Below, piece after piece: positions 35,879 to 44,035 of a stretch of 64,000 nucleotides of DNA (positions within the stretch are counted from its first letter, which is position 1; every line of letters starts with the position of its first letter). The notes under the pieces were generated by a model. It saw nothing but the letters and a program-made list of their open reading frames with translations. It ran no database searches and was not told where the DNA came from. The DNA comes from Solibacillus sp. FSL R7-0668 (GTDB lineage Bacteria; Bacillota; Bacilli; Bacillales_A; Planococcaceae), in NCBI RefSeq assembly GCF_038006205.1, contig NZ_JBBOUU010000001.1, positions 1,800,001 to 1,864,000 on the forward strand. The letters are read 5' to 3'. The translations under genes and the position numbers were made by a program.

Positions 35879-36460
35879 TTAAAGACCTCCGTGAGAAGGA
35901 CTATTAATGCTCATTGAAACTGTCATGACAAGATGTTGATGTTCATCTGATCGAGCATGTGTAAACGATTGCTCGTAAAAATCAAACACCTCATGTATGT
36001 CTCCGTGAATCCCGCTTGCATAATGCATCGACTCATTGTAAACACCATGTGCTTTTGCTCGATCTATTTCTCTATAAATCACATTCATATAATCAGGATT
36101 ATTCAACGGATAAAGCGCAAATTGAGATGAAATGTATTGCTTCGTCGTATCGGTATTGGCTACTTCATCGCCTTTATCCAAAAAGACATCCCCTGCAGTA
36201 TCACCTGGACAACCAGCAGAAAAGGTTCCAGATAATGCTATATGTTCACCCGTTTTAGCTACGTGTAATGTGAGTGCTTTTGCCACATTAAACACATGCA
36301 CTTGTTTCCCACGAATCACAGTAGATACGTCATCCGTGTGCATCCATACATTTGAAGTATCCGTTTCTTGAAGCGCTTTTGTAATTACCGAAATAAAATC
36401 ATTGGTCATTGGATAAAGTGAAAAACGAAATCCGACAATAGAGCTTGAACTGCATTGCAT
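35879..36460 (-). CDS. ykoF: thiamin/HMP-binding protein YkoF
   Basis: A 193-residue soluble protein with two tandem MTH1187/YkoF ferredoxin-like repeats: GFRFSLYPMTNDFISVITKALQETD and the matching SSQFALYPLNNPDYMNVIYREIDRA. Members bind thiamin or HMP. GGGAGG precedes ATG 36460. First gene of ykoFEDC, directly under the TPP riboswitch. Confidence 0.92.
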   Translation of the reverse strand: MQCSSSSIVGFRFSLYPMTNDFISVITKALQETDTSNVWMHTDDVSTVIRGKQVHVFNVAKALTLHVAKTGEHIALSGTFSAGCPGDTAGDVFLDKGDEVANTDTTKQYISSQFALYPLNNPDYMNVIYREIDRAKAHGVYNESMHYASGIHGDIHEVFDFYEQSFTHARSDEHQHLVMTVSMSINSPSHGGL

Positions 36461-36488
36461 AGTAAAAAACCTCCCGAAAAATTGTCAT

Positions 36489-36519
36489 AAAAAAAGACCA
36501 CATCCGTGAAGATGCAGCC
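36489..36519 (-). terminator. riboswitch expression-platform terminator
   Basis: GGCTGCATC / GATGTGGTC hairpin (with G-U pairs) followed by seven T residues on the minus strand, between the TPP aptamer and ykoF. Confidence 0.75.
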
Positions 36520-36550
36520 ACTTATCCAATTTTAAGCAAACGGAAAGTCA

Positions 36551-36643
36551 CCACACTTCCTCACGCAGGTATTATCCTGATCGAGTTATAAGGGATCGGA
36601 GCCATTGCTCGCATCTCAGCCAAAGTGGGCACCCCTAGTGCAG
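36551..36643 (-). ncRNA. TPP riboswitch (THI element)
   Basis: On the minus strand: the CACTAGGGGTGCC entry, GGCTGAGATG, then GATCAGGATAATACCTGCGT and the closing GGAAGTG. All the highly conserved TPP aptamer blocks are present. It is followed by an intrinsic terminator and the ykoFEDC operon, so TPP is expected to switch transcription off. Confidence 0.95.
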
Positions 36644-36675
36644 AAAAACGGTATGTAGTTTTTTTATGTGCCATC

Positions 36676-36705
36676 AGTATAACTTACCAATATTAAGAAT
36701 GTAAA
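36676..36705 (-). promoter_or_regulatory. promoter of ykoFEDC
   Basis: TTTACA, 18-bp spacer, TATACT on the minus strand, about 30 bp upstream of the TPP aptamer. Confidence 0.55.
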
Positions 36706-37055
36706 TAAATTTCTAAAATTTCATACTTTTGTCTAAGGGATCATAAAAGATTTTTTGGCCTAACTATGCTTGATTAGATGAGTTGCGGCTTCTATCACAC
36801 GAATGCCTTTCGCCCTGTTGTACGTGCTGTGTATGGACTGCAACTAACTCCACTTTTAAGGTTTTCATTTTTCCAATAAAGTAAATGAGTACAGGGAAGG
36901 CTAATTGTAGCATTGTATTAATATGCGATTCTTTAGTTTTCGAAGTCTAAATACAACTTCTTCAACTTTTTACACATCTATTGTATATTCATGGTATAAT
37001 ACCCTTTATTTTGGATTTTTTTAAAGCTTGATTTTACAATATAAATGCAATACCA
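36706..37055. other. 350-bp intergenic region, no gene seen
   Basis: No ORF with RBS and no recognisable RNA motif. It probably contains the promoter of the DUF4272 gene near its right end (TATAATACC at about 36995). Confidence 0.35.
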
Positions 37056-37070
37056 AAAGGAGAGTTGAGT

Positions 37071-38246
37071 TTGAATTATTTCACAATATACGCTTCTAAG
37101 AATAATATTGACGATATTGGAAATGAGATTTTAGCTGTTTTCGCAAAAGGCTTTCGAATTAAGAGTACTGAAAAGGAATACAAAATTCAGTCCAAAGGGT
37201 TTTTTAACAAAGATAAGATGACGATACGGGTTAGTTCAGAAGATACAGACCCAGATTATTTCGAGAAAAATATACCCGGGATGATGGGTTTTTATGATGA
37301 AATCCCATTTGAAGATGAGCACCTTAAAGGACGAGTTTTAACGCAAATATCTGTGTTAAATACGATGATTGCAATTGAAGTGGAGAAAGATATGAATGAA
37401 GCTCAACTGCAGTTATTTACGAATCTACTCTCAAAAATAGGTGGGATTGGCTTTTTACCAAACGGTATGTTGTTAGATCAACAAGGTCTTGTTATTGTTT
37501 ATCCTGATGGGAAGTCAGGACCTGCTAATTTCAGACCTCATAGTTGTACGAGAAAGATAATGGGATCTGAAGTTACCTCAGAAGAAGGGGAGCAAAGAAA
37601 AAACAAATCAATTAATTATTTAAGAGAACATGAAATCCCTTTTATTCCATCACTACCACAGCTCCTACCACTAGCACAATATCAGTTTAAGACTCAGGAA
37701 CATATCGCTAAAAGAGCTGTAGCGTTGTTAATTGTTATTCAATATGCTTGTGATGTCAATCAAGGAGGAGATATACATAAATCGAAAGACTTCTTTATGA
37801 CGATGTTGCAAAAATATGGAGTGGAAGATTATCTTACGGACAATGAACGAAACTTTTTACAAGTAGAAGAACCGAGTGAGCAAGAAGCAAGTAATATTTC
37901 TTGGCAATATGAAGCCTACTGGGTACTTATTTGGGCGTTAGGGCTTGTTGATACACTCGATTTTCCAGATGATATTTGCAACTGCCAATATGCAATCCAG
38001 GTTGTTTCAAGCTGTGAATCATTCGAGCAATTTTATAGCACAACTACAATGCTTAACAAGGAAAAGATATTAGATGAAGCAGACAAAATTTATCGATTGC
38101 ACTGGGCTTGTGTAAATAGTCGAATACAAGGACAAGAAGCTCCAGCAAATATGAATGAAAGCATTGTCATAGAAAGACGTAGAGGATTGTTTTGGATAAT
38201 AGGGCATCGAGATGAAGAATGGGATTATATTTCAATGGATACTTGA
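37071..38246 (+). CDS. DUF4272 domain protein
   Basis: A 391-residue soluble protein. The C-terminal half (about 180-370) is a DUF4272 domain, recognised by INYLREHEIPFIPSLPQL near its start and the conserved WQYEAYWVLIWALGLVD. The N-terminal 170 residues are a separate alpha/beta domain (FTIYASKNN...). Function of DUF4272 is unknown. GGAGAG is spaced for TTG 37071 rather than TTG 37065. Monocistronic in a region of variable genes. Confidence 0.75.
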   Translation: MNYFTIYASKNNIDDIGNEILAVFAKGFRIKSTEKEYKIQSKGFFNKDKMTIRVSSEDTDPDYFEKNIPGMMGFYDEIPFEDEHLKGRVLTQISVLNTMIAIEVEKDMNEAQLQLFTNLLSKIGGIGFLPNGMLLDQQGLVIVYPDGKSGPANFRPHSCTRKIMGSEVTSEEGEQRKNKSINYLREHEIPFIPSLPQLLPLAQYQFKTQEHIAKRAVALLIVIQYACDVNQGGDIHKSKDFFMTMLQKYGVEDYLTDNERNFLQVEEPSEQEASNISWQYEAYWVLIWALGLVDTLDFPDDICNCQYAIQVVSSCESFEQFYSTTTMLNKEKILDEADKIYRLHWACVNSRIQGQEAPANMNESIVIERRRGLFWIIGHRDEEWDYISMDT

Positions 38247-38640
38247 TTAAAGATATTAAAGAGGTCACTAAGATTACTGGTTGCTTTCTTGCTTAATTTT
38301 AAAGATATAAGATTTAGGAACGATTCAAATAAAGATGGTTTTGAGCGGGCTTTAATGCAATTTCAATTGATTTGAGTATTAACGTGATTGGTAGAAGGGT
38401 TTTTTTTACTTATTCAATCTAGATTTAGGGGGGATATTTCGAAAAAACAGACTAAATCTTACTTTACCAGAATTAATGAGTTTTAATTACCGTCGGAAAT
38501 AATTGTTAATTTGAGTGTTTTTTGCCCCGACTGAATAAAATTAAACATGTCTTCTAGAGGATGAATGCCGATGTCAGTGATTATAAGAAACAATCGCTAT
38601 TACACTGGATCAAGTTAAGTGCTAGAAACATTAATTTTGC
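38247..38640. other. intergenic region, no gene seen
   Basis: No credible CDS. I looked specifically for an S-box or T-box ahead of metNIQ and found neither. Confidence 0.4.
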
Positions 38641-38645
38641 TAGAA

Positions 38646-38686
38646 TGCGTTGGCTAAATATATTTTTGCTAACGCGTTTTTTATTT
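38646..38686 (+). terminator. rho-independent terminator
   Basis: GCGTTGGC / GCTAACGC stem (one G-U pair) followed by GTTTTTTA; ends whatever transcript crosses the spacer before metN. Confidence 0.7.
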
Positions 38687-38810
38687 ACTAAATTAGCACA
38701 AATTTATTATTTTTTTGAATAGAATGCTCAAAACTTCTTTCACCTAACTGCTAAATGAAGTATACTAAAAAACATTGTGACAGCTTTTTGAACGACTAGG
38801 AGGCGCATCA

Positions 38811-39548
38811 ATGATTAAACTTTGCAATGTTAGTAAGCAATATGACCATTTCAAAGCTATACATAACATTTCCCTTACAGTAAATAGTGGTGAAATATTT
38901 GGCTTAATAGGTCCTAGTGGTGCGGGCAAGTCTACACTTTTACGAGTGATGAATTTACTTGAAGTACCGACAAGTGGTGATGTCGTAGTTGCCAATCAAA
39001 ATTTAACGACAAGTTCGCAAAAGCAGCTGCGCATTGCTCGAAAATCAATTGGTATGATTTTTCAGCATTTTAATTTATTGGCCAATAAAACCGTTTTTGA
39101 AAATATTGAAATTGCATTAGAACTTGCAGAATTCAATAAAAATGAACGAAGCGCTCGCGTTAAAGAATGCTTACAATTTGTCGGCTTAGAAACGATGGCT
39201 AGCCAATATCCGGCGCAATTAAGTGGTGGTCAAAAACAGCGTGTGGCGATTGCGCGTGCTTTAGCGACGAAGCCACAAATTTTGTTATGTGATGAACCAA
39301 CTTCCTCACTGGATCCAACAACGACAGCAGAAATATTGGCTGTACTGGAAACAATTAATCGAACGCTAGGTGTGACGATAGTTATTGTCAGTCATGAAAT
39401 GGATGTTATAAAAAGCATTTGTCAGCGTGTATGTGTGTTAGCGGATGGTGAAGTATTTGAAACTGTATCAATCGTGCCAACCGGAGTACCAAAAATCGAT
39501 GCCAATCCACAAACATTTGTGCAAGAATTGATGAAGGAGGGGCGCTAA
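38811..39548 (+). CDS. metN: methionine ABC transporter ATPase MetN (short form)
   Basis: A 245-residue ABC ATPase: Walker A GPSGAGKST (about 35), Q-loop IFQHFNLL, signature LSGGQKQR (about 140), Walker B LLCDEPTSSLD and H-loop VSHE. It energises uptake of methionine through MetI/MetQ. Typical MetN is about 340 residues with a C-terminal NIL/ACT domain that senses methionine. That domain is absent here, because the gene stops right after the ATPase core. AGGAGG precedes the ATG. Directly abuts metI. Confidence 0.88.
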   Translation: MIKLCNVSKQYDHFKAIHNISLTVNSGEIFGLIGPSGAGKSTLLRVMNLLEVPTSGDVVVANQNLTTSSQKQLRIARKSIGMIFQHFNLLANKTVFENIEIALELAEFNKNERSARVKECLQFVGLETMASQYPAQLSGGQKQRVAIARALATKPQILLCDEPTSSLDPTTTAEILAVLETINRTLGVTIVIVSHEMDVIKSICQRVCVLADGEVFETVSIVPTGVPKIDANPQTFVQELMKEGR

Positions 39549-40211
39549 ATGCCTGAGGTACTCATTCAATACCAGGCCGAAATCATAACAGCGATTTTCC
39601 AAACAGCTATTATGGTAGGTGTGTCCATTTTAGCGGCGATTTTAGTCGGTCTTCCCATAGGAACAGTATTATTTTTATCGAGTAAAGGGCACATACTTGA
39701 AAATAAGGCCTTATACAATTTGTTTAATTTACTCGTGAATATTATTCGCTCGTTTCCGTTTTTATTATTAGTTGTATTTTTAATTCCGTTTACACGTTTA
39801 CTTGTTGGATCAGCGATTGGGACAGCAGCTGCCTGTGTACCATTGGCGATTATTGCCATTGCCCATTATGCTCGTTTAGTGGAGCAATCTTTGTTAGAAG
39901 TGCCTCGTGGCGTAATCGAAGCTGCCATTTCGATGGGGGCGACAGTAAAAGCAATTATTTTTAAATTTCTCTATGTTGAAGCGCGCTCAGGACTGGTGCT
40001 TGGGTTGACGACTTCAACGATTAGTTTTATTTCCTATTCAACAATTATGGGAGTCGTTGGTGGCGGTGGTATCGGGGATTTTGCGATTCGGTACGGCTAT
40101 CAGCAATTTAAAACGGATCTAATGATGTATATGATCATCATTATGATAATTTTTGTGCAGCTGATTCAAATAATTGGAACGGCTGTAGCAAGAAAAATAG
40201 ATAAACGTTAG
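39549..40211 (+). CDS. metI: methionine ABC transporter permease MetI
   Basis: A 220-residue membrane permease with five or six helices. The cytoplasmic EAA coupling loop is LVEQSLLEVPRGVIEAAISMGAT (E-A-A---G). Start ATG immediately after the metN stop, with AAGGAGG inside the end of metN. Family members form a homodimer with two MetN. Confidence 0.92.
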   Translation: MPEVLIQYQAEIITAIFQTAIMVGVSILAAILVGLPIGTVLFLSSKGHILENKALYNLFNLLVNIIRSFPFLLLVVFLIPFTRLLVGSAIGTAAACVPLAIIAIAHYARLVEQSLLEVPRGVIEAAISMGATVKAIIFKFLYVEARSGLVLGLTTSTISFISYSTIMGVVGGGGIGDFAIRYGYQQFKTDLMMYMIIIMIIFVQLIQIIGTAVARKIDKR

Positions 40212-40221
40212 GGGTAGTAAT

Positions 40222-41052
40222 ATGAAAAAACTAGTAATGCTTTTTGCCATGCTGTCAGTGTTCCTTTTAACTGCATGTGGTAATAATGATGCTGCGGACA
40301 AGAACAGCAAAGAGAAAGAGGCACAATCGGAAAATATGACACTTAAGGTGGCATCATTAATTCCACCAATGACCGATATTTTAGAAATTGCCAAGCCTAT
40401 TTTAGCAGAACAAAACATCGACTTAGAAATTGTTGTGCTTGGTGACAATGTACAGCCAAATGCTGCACTGGCTGCTGGTGAAGTGGATGCGAACCTATTC
40501 CAACATCAGCCGTTTATGAAAGAATTCAATAAAGCAAATGGCTCAAATTTAGTTGCGATTCAACAAATTTATTATCCGAATTTCAGTATTTATTCAAAAA
40601 AATACGACAATTGGGAGGCGTTACCTGAGGGTGCAACATTAGCGATTGCCAATGATGCATCCAATATTGACCGTACGTTACAATTATTAGTGCAAAATAA
40701 GGTCCTGACTTTAGGTGAAAAACAAGATGCCTATTACACGATAAAAGATATTAAGGAAAATCCAAAAAACCTGCAATTTAAAGAAGTAGATTTATTAATG
40801 CTAGCGCGTATGTATGATGAAGCGGATATTGTCGCGATGTATCCAGCGTATGCCGCGCCATTAGGACTAACACCGAGTGCAGATGCGTTGTTACAGGAGC
40901 TTCCAGGAAATGATTTTGCTATTCAGCTTGTAACCCGTGAGGATAATCAAAATGATGAAGTTATTCAAAAGCTAAAAGAAGCCGTTACAAGCGAAGAAGT
41001 ACGTCAGTTTTTAGAGGAAAATTTTAAAGAAACCTCCATTCCAGCGTTTTAA
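40222..41052 (+). CDS. metQ: methionine-binding lipoprotein MetQ
   Basis: A 276-residue NlpA-family substrate-binding lipoprotein. Signal and lipobox LSVFLLTACG (lipidated Cys about 20). The family core has LKVASLIPPMTDILEIAKPIL, AAGEVDANLFQHQPFM and TLAIANDASNIDRTLQLL. It captures methionine (L or D) outside the membrane and delivers it to MetNI. Third gene of the operon, followed by a terminator. Confidence 0.92.
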   Translation: MKKLVMLFAMLSVFLLTACGNNDAADKNSKEKEAQSENMTLKVASLIPPMTDILEIAKPILAEQNIDLEIVVLGDNVQPNAALAAGEVDANLFQHQPFMKEFNKANGSNLVAIQQIYYPNFSIYSKKYDNWEALPEGATLAIANDASNIDRTLQLLVQNKVLTLGEKQDAYYTIKDIKENPKNLQFKEVDLLMLARMYDEADIVAMYPAYAAPLGLTPSADALLQELPGNDFAIQLVTREDNQNDEVIQKLKEAVTSEEVRQFLEENFKETSIPAF

Positions 41053-41102
41053 CTGAAGCAATAGAGCTTTATTGACAATAATATGATTAGATTCCAGTGA
41101 AT

Positions 41103-41154
41103 TGGCTGGTATGCGCTCGGTATTTTACGAAGGCACATACTAGCCATTTTTTTG
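41103..41154 (+). terminator. rho-independent terminator
   Basis: TGGCTGGTATG / CATACTAGCCA stem followed by TTTTTTT. Confidence 0.8.
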
Positions 41155-41180
41155 TTTAACACGTCAATTGTTTGGGGAGT

Positions 41181-41384
41181 TTAAGTTTTATTAGATTGCT
41201 GATTTTTATCATGATTCGTTTTATTGTTTTTATTTTTTAATTTCGCATCGAATTCTTCAGCAAATTCTGCTGTATTGTCCTCAGGGTTACGATTGTGACT
41301 GGTTTTGTTATGATGTAATTCTTTATAAGTATTAAAGGGATTATGGGTCCTTCCATTTAACGTTTCTTTGCTATTTTTACTCAA
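41181..41384 (-). CDS. small hydrophilic protein, likely forespore-expressed, 67 aa
   Basis: Very hydrophilic, Asn/Lys/His-rich 67-residue protein with no Cys or hydrophobic segment, like small acid-soluble spore proteins in composition (HNPFNTYKELHHNKTSHNRN, EFAEEFDAKL). Start TTG with AGGAGGTGA upstream. A sigma-G-like promoter precedes it. The named family is not identified. Confidence 0.6.
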   Translation of the reverse strand: MSKNSKETLNGRTHNPFNTYKELHHNKTSHNRNPEDNTAEFAEEFDAKLKNKNNKTNHDKNQQSNKT

Positions 41385-41405
41385 ATTTAGTCACCTCCTA
41401 CATAG

Positions 41406-41435
41406 TAATTTGCGCTATATACGTGAATTTATGCC
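41406..41435 (-). promoter_or_regulatory. sigma-G-like promoter
   Basis: Minus strand GGCATA, 17-bp spacer, CAAATTA, just upstream of the 67-aa gene. One to two mismatches from the forespore consensus. Confidence 0.45.
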
Positions 41436-41479
41436 CACTTTTTTGAACATTAAATTTGTTAGGAATTATCGATTAACAC

Positions 41480-41508
41480 TGATAAAAAATCGTTCCACGA
41501 CCATATTA
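41480..41508 (+). promoter_or_regulatory. sigma-G-type promoter
   Basis: TGATA (41480-41484), 17-bp spacer, CATATTA (41502-41508); matches the forespore sigma-G pattern, 30 bp before the YfhD-like gene. Confidence 0.6.
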
Positions 41509-41538
41509 AGAATGATTTCATAAGAAAGGAGAATGGAA

Positions 41539-41730
41539 ATGGGCAGAGACGATAGCGCGGGTAAAGGTACAAATAAACAGTCTTTACCACAAACACCAAA
41601 AAATCAAAAAATCGCACCAAATAAAATGAAAGAAGAAATCGCAAAAGAGTTTGATGCGTTACATCAGCTAGCGAAAAAGCCAAAAAATAATGCTGCTAAA
41701 AGAAATAGGAAACAGTCGAAAGAGGAATAA
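41539..41730 (+). CDS. YfhD-like small spore-type protein, 63 aa
   Basis: Hydrophilic 63-residue protein starting MGRDDSAGKGTNKQSLPQTPKNQK. The M-G-R start and S-L-P-Q-T-P-K motif are those of the YfhD family of Bacilli. The remainder is Lys/Glu/Ala-rich. GGAG sits seven bases before ATG 41539 (the ATG at 41533 is too close). Preceded by a sigma-G-type promoter, so forespore expression is likely (inference). Confidence 0.7.
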   Translation: MGRDDSAGKGTNKQSLPQTPKNQKIAPNKMKEEIAKEFDALHQLAKKPKNNAAKRNRKQSKEE

Positions 41731-41760
41731 TTAAACAGTTTGCATTGGAGGTAATATACG

Positions 41761-41904
41761 ATGGCAAAGAAAAGTAAAACAAGCTTTAAAAAGAAAAAAC
41801 AAGAAACGAAGGATACGAACAGACGAGAAGAATATGGAAAGGAATTTAATCAAGTAATTCATAATAATCCGAAGCAAGAAGTGACCAAACCGAGGGGAAC
41901 ATAA
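41761..41904 (+). CDS. small basic protein, 47 aa
   Basis: A 47-residue Lys-rich protein, MAKKSKTSFKKKKQETKDTN...REEYGKEFNQVIHNNPKQEV...RGT. GGAGGT lies nine bases upstream of the ATG. It starts 30 bp after the YfhD-like gene and probably shares its forespore promoter. It shares an EFxxx-type acidic/aromatic patch with its neighbours (EEYGKEFNQ here, AKEFDALHQ and AEEFDAKL in the others), suggesting a set of related spore miniproteins. The individual family is not recognised. Confidence 0.6.
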   Translation: MAKKSKTSFKKKKQETKDTNRREEYGKEFNQVIHNNPKQEVTKPRGT

Positions 41905-41929
41905 AAAATAGATAAACCCTTTAAAAAAG

Positions 41930-41959
41930 TGTATAAAAAATAAGGATGCGTCAATACTA
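41930..41959 (+). promoter_or_regulatory. sigma-G-type promoter of ncRNA copy 2
   Basis: TGTATA (41930-41935), 17-bp spacer, AATACTA (41953-41959). Same position relative to the RNA as in copy 1. Confidence 0.65.
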
Positions 41960-42160
41960 TTAAAGATTTCACTTCGAATCTTAATGACTAGGAGGGTTAA
42001 CCCGATGAGTGCGAATGATCGTTTACTCTGAAGAACCATCAAAACTGAATGCGATTCATGCAAAGTTTTCTACGGAAAATTCATGCAGAAACGAGGCAGT
42101 GTGTCATGGAGGATTACAAGTAAGTGCTAATCAAACCCGGAATTAATTTTCCGGGTTTTT
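41960..42160 (+). ncRNA. structured non-coding RNA, copy 2
   Basis: Homolog of the RNA at 32897-33098, with the same hairpins and the terminator CCCGGAATTAATTTTCCGGG plus TTTTT. Differences between the copies are scattered and often fall in loops. The GGAGGG and following ATG are kept; the mini-ORF is eight codons here and six in copy 1. Located inside a cluster of small forespore-type genes. Confidence 0.65.
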
Positions 42161-42259
42161 GCTTTTAAGGGATGTCATGAACGATTTATTGAACACTTTT
42201 TGGTCAGTGTAACAAAGTTCAAGGTTGGGTGTTTTTTTGATTTTCTCCACACAATGGTA

Positions 42260-42289
42260 TGAATAGATTTTTCCCATTTATCAATACTA
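42260..42289 (+). promoter_or_regulatory. sigma-G-type promoter
   Basis: TGAATA (42260-42265), 17-bp spacer, AATACTA (42283-42289), 35 bp before the 95-aa gene. Confidence 0.6.
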
Positions 42290-42323
42290 TTGTTGAAACG
42301 AGATGGGAGAAGGGAGCGGTATA

Positions 42324-42611
42324 ATGGCTAAAAAAAGAGCTGGTACACCAAGCTGGAAGCAAAATCATCCAAACACATTATTAACAAATTCTGTAGAAAG
42401 GTCAGAGCGTGCAGTAAAACAAGCGATGTCTCACCCTGAAGAATTTGCAGTTGAGCATGCCTTCAATTCGATAGAACGGACCGACAATGCACTTTACAAT
42501 GCGGAACAACGTCAAGAACATGTAGAAATTGTAGAGCAAAATAAAGAAAAGCTATCACAGTTAAAGCAACAATTACAAGAAGTCGACGAAACGCTAAAAG
42601 ACCTAAATTAA
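42324..42611 (+). CDS. small helical protein, likely forespore-expressed, 95 aa
   Basis: Hydrophilic, Gln/Glu/Asn-rich 95-residue protein. Basic N-terminus (MAKKRAGTPSWKQNHPN), then helical, with a C-terminal coiled coil (about 60-93, EIVEQNKEKLSQLKQQLQEV). The frame opens at 42303; ATG 42324 with AGGGAG upstream is preferred. A sigma-G-type promoter precedes it. The family is not recognised; a spore-core or spore-assembly protein is the working guess. Confidence 0.6.
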   Translation: MAKKRAGTPSWKQNHPNTLLTNSVERSERAVKQAMSHPEEFAVEHAFNSIERTDNALYNAEQRQEHVEIVEQNKEKLSQLKQQLQEVDETLKDLN

Positions 42612-42618
42612 ACCATAA

Positions 42619-42700
42619 TAACCCCGTAAAATGACTACGCCCATAAGTTCGCTTGAAAATACTAGCTTCCTATGGTCCTAGCGACACAACGGGGTTGCTT
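42619..42700 (+). terminator. terminator-like element with large structured loop
   Basis: AACCCCGT / ACGGGGTT outer stem followed by a T-rich run, but enclosing about 60 nt with inner complementarity (CCATA / TATGG). Larger than a normal terminator; may be a small structured RNA. Confidence 0.5.
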
Positions 42701-42747
42701 TTATTCATGGATATGCATGATTTCATTTAATTGGAATCGTTGACTAT

Positions 42748-43938
42748 CTACCAATCAAGAGCAACTAAAAAAATTCCTAACATTTCTTCGTAAATCTCAT
42801 CGAATTGCGTAATAGGCAATGGATTGGTTCCTAGCCCTAACTCAACTGTATAGCCTGGTCTGCGCCAATCCTGAATAAACCAGTCTTTATAGCCAGCATA
42901 GCTATCAATTGTTTGAACAGGCTTATAGCCACTCACCCGCGCAAACTCATTTACTAACGGCTCTGATTCTGGCGGTTCTAACCCTTGGAATCCCCAATAT
43001 ATTTCTTGCCCTTGTGTATGTAAGGCTAATACTCGGGCGAAATTCATCTCTTTTGTTAACTTTGCCATTGCAATTGACTCCGGCTCGGATAGCGGTCGTT
43101 CTCCACCATAATCTCGTGGACCTGGCGTTTTTCGATTCCTTTCTCGCTCCAATTCCCATTCTGCAGGAAATTGATCATTCAAATCGACCCCATTCATATT
43201 CGCTTTCCAACCTGAAAAGTCGGTACGCCCATTATTCCATCCAATTAATTTTTTTTGGATGGTTTCATTTGCAGGAGGTCCATTTAGTACTAAATCGACC
43301 CCATCTGGATTTACCATGGGTACGATACTTAAATTCGTTTGCATGTACAATGGCAATGTATACAGTCCTCTTATCGGGCTACTATTTGTTAGCGATAATA
43401 AATAATCATTTAAAAATGTCATGACAATCGGTGTTGTAATCCATTCATTTGCGTGGAATGATGCATTGAAATGCACGTGTTTTTGACCATTTCCAATGAA
43501 AAGACCCGGAATAGTATTACTTAGAACAGAATTCCCAATGGATCTATTTAACAGAAATGGATATGTCATTTGCAACTTCTCAATGTCATTCATCATCGTG
43601 CGATAGTCATAATCTTGTTTTCCATTGACTACTCTCCAAGTTATACGAACAGGCAGTACGATGATTTGCCCAATATGCAACTGATTTGGATTTATTGTAG
43701 GATTCAGCAATAAAATGGCATCCGAGGGCATATTAATTCTTTGTGCAATCGCCCAAATAGAATCCCCACGTTGAATGGCATATGAATTTGTTACGTATCC
43801 CGGAATTTTGATAGGTTGCTGAGGCAATAGAGCTTGCGGATTTATATATGGATTTGAATCTACAATTAATTGAAGTGGAAGCTGGAAAACTTGGCTATAA
43901 TACCACATGGAATCACCCGGTCTAATAAGAACGTCCAA
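42748..43938 (-). CDS. gamma-D-glutamyl-L-diamino acid endopeptidase I (LysM + M14)
   Basis: A 396-residue cell-wall peptidase. Two N-terminal LysM repeats (about 2-45 and 50-95) bind peptidoglycan. A zinc carboxypeptidase M14 domain (about 100-396) has the zinc ligands in FHANEW (H, E) and LHTQG (H) and the catalytic Glu in TVELGLG. Size and layout equal endopeptidase I of B. sphaericus, which cuts gamma-D-Glu-diaminopimelate (or Lys) bonds and is linked to sporulation. No signal peptide, as in that enzyme. AAGGAGG makes TTG 43938 the start (the ATG at 43956 precedes the RBS). Confidence 0.9.
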   Translation of the reverse strand: MDVLIRPGDSMWYYSQVFQLPLQLIVDSNPYINPQALLPQQPIKIPGYVTNSYAIQRGDSIWAIAQRINMPSDAILLLNPTINPNQLHIGQIIVLPVRITWRVVNGKQDYDYRTMMNDIEKLQMTYPFLLNRSIGNSVLSNTIPGLFIGNGQKHVHFNASFHANEWITTPIVMTFLNDYLLSLTNSSPIRGLYTLPLYMQTNLSIVPMVNPDGVDLVLNGPPANETIQKKLIGWNNGRTDFSGWKANMNGVDLNDQFPAEWELERERNRKTPGPRDYGGERPLSEPESIAMAKLTKEMNFARVLALHTQGQEIYWGFQGLEPPESEPLVNEFARVSGYKPVQTIDSYAGYKDWFIQDWRRPGYTVELGLGTNPLPITQFDEIYEEMLGIFLVALDW

Positions 43939-44035
43939 TTTTTTCCTCCTTATCATTCATCAATATATAAGTATATGATACGGATGAAAATGTATTAAGT
44001 ATTCTTGGTTTTTTTGCAATCACATGACTTATTAG

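Noticed and set aside
38500-38810. Possible SAM riboswitch or T-box ahead of metNIQ
   Set aside because: None of the S-box blocks (GAGGGA, GCAACC, AAGGTGC) or the T-box GGTGGNACCGCG motif is present; only a plain terminator hairpin is visible.
43950-44010. Possible sigma-E promoter for endopeptidase I
   Set aside because: CATATACT fits a sigma-E -10, but no convincing -35 at the right distance was found, so sporulation control is inferred only from the enzyme family.
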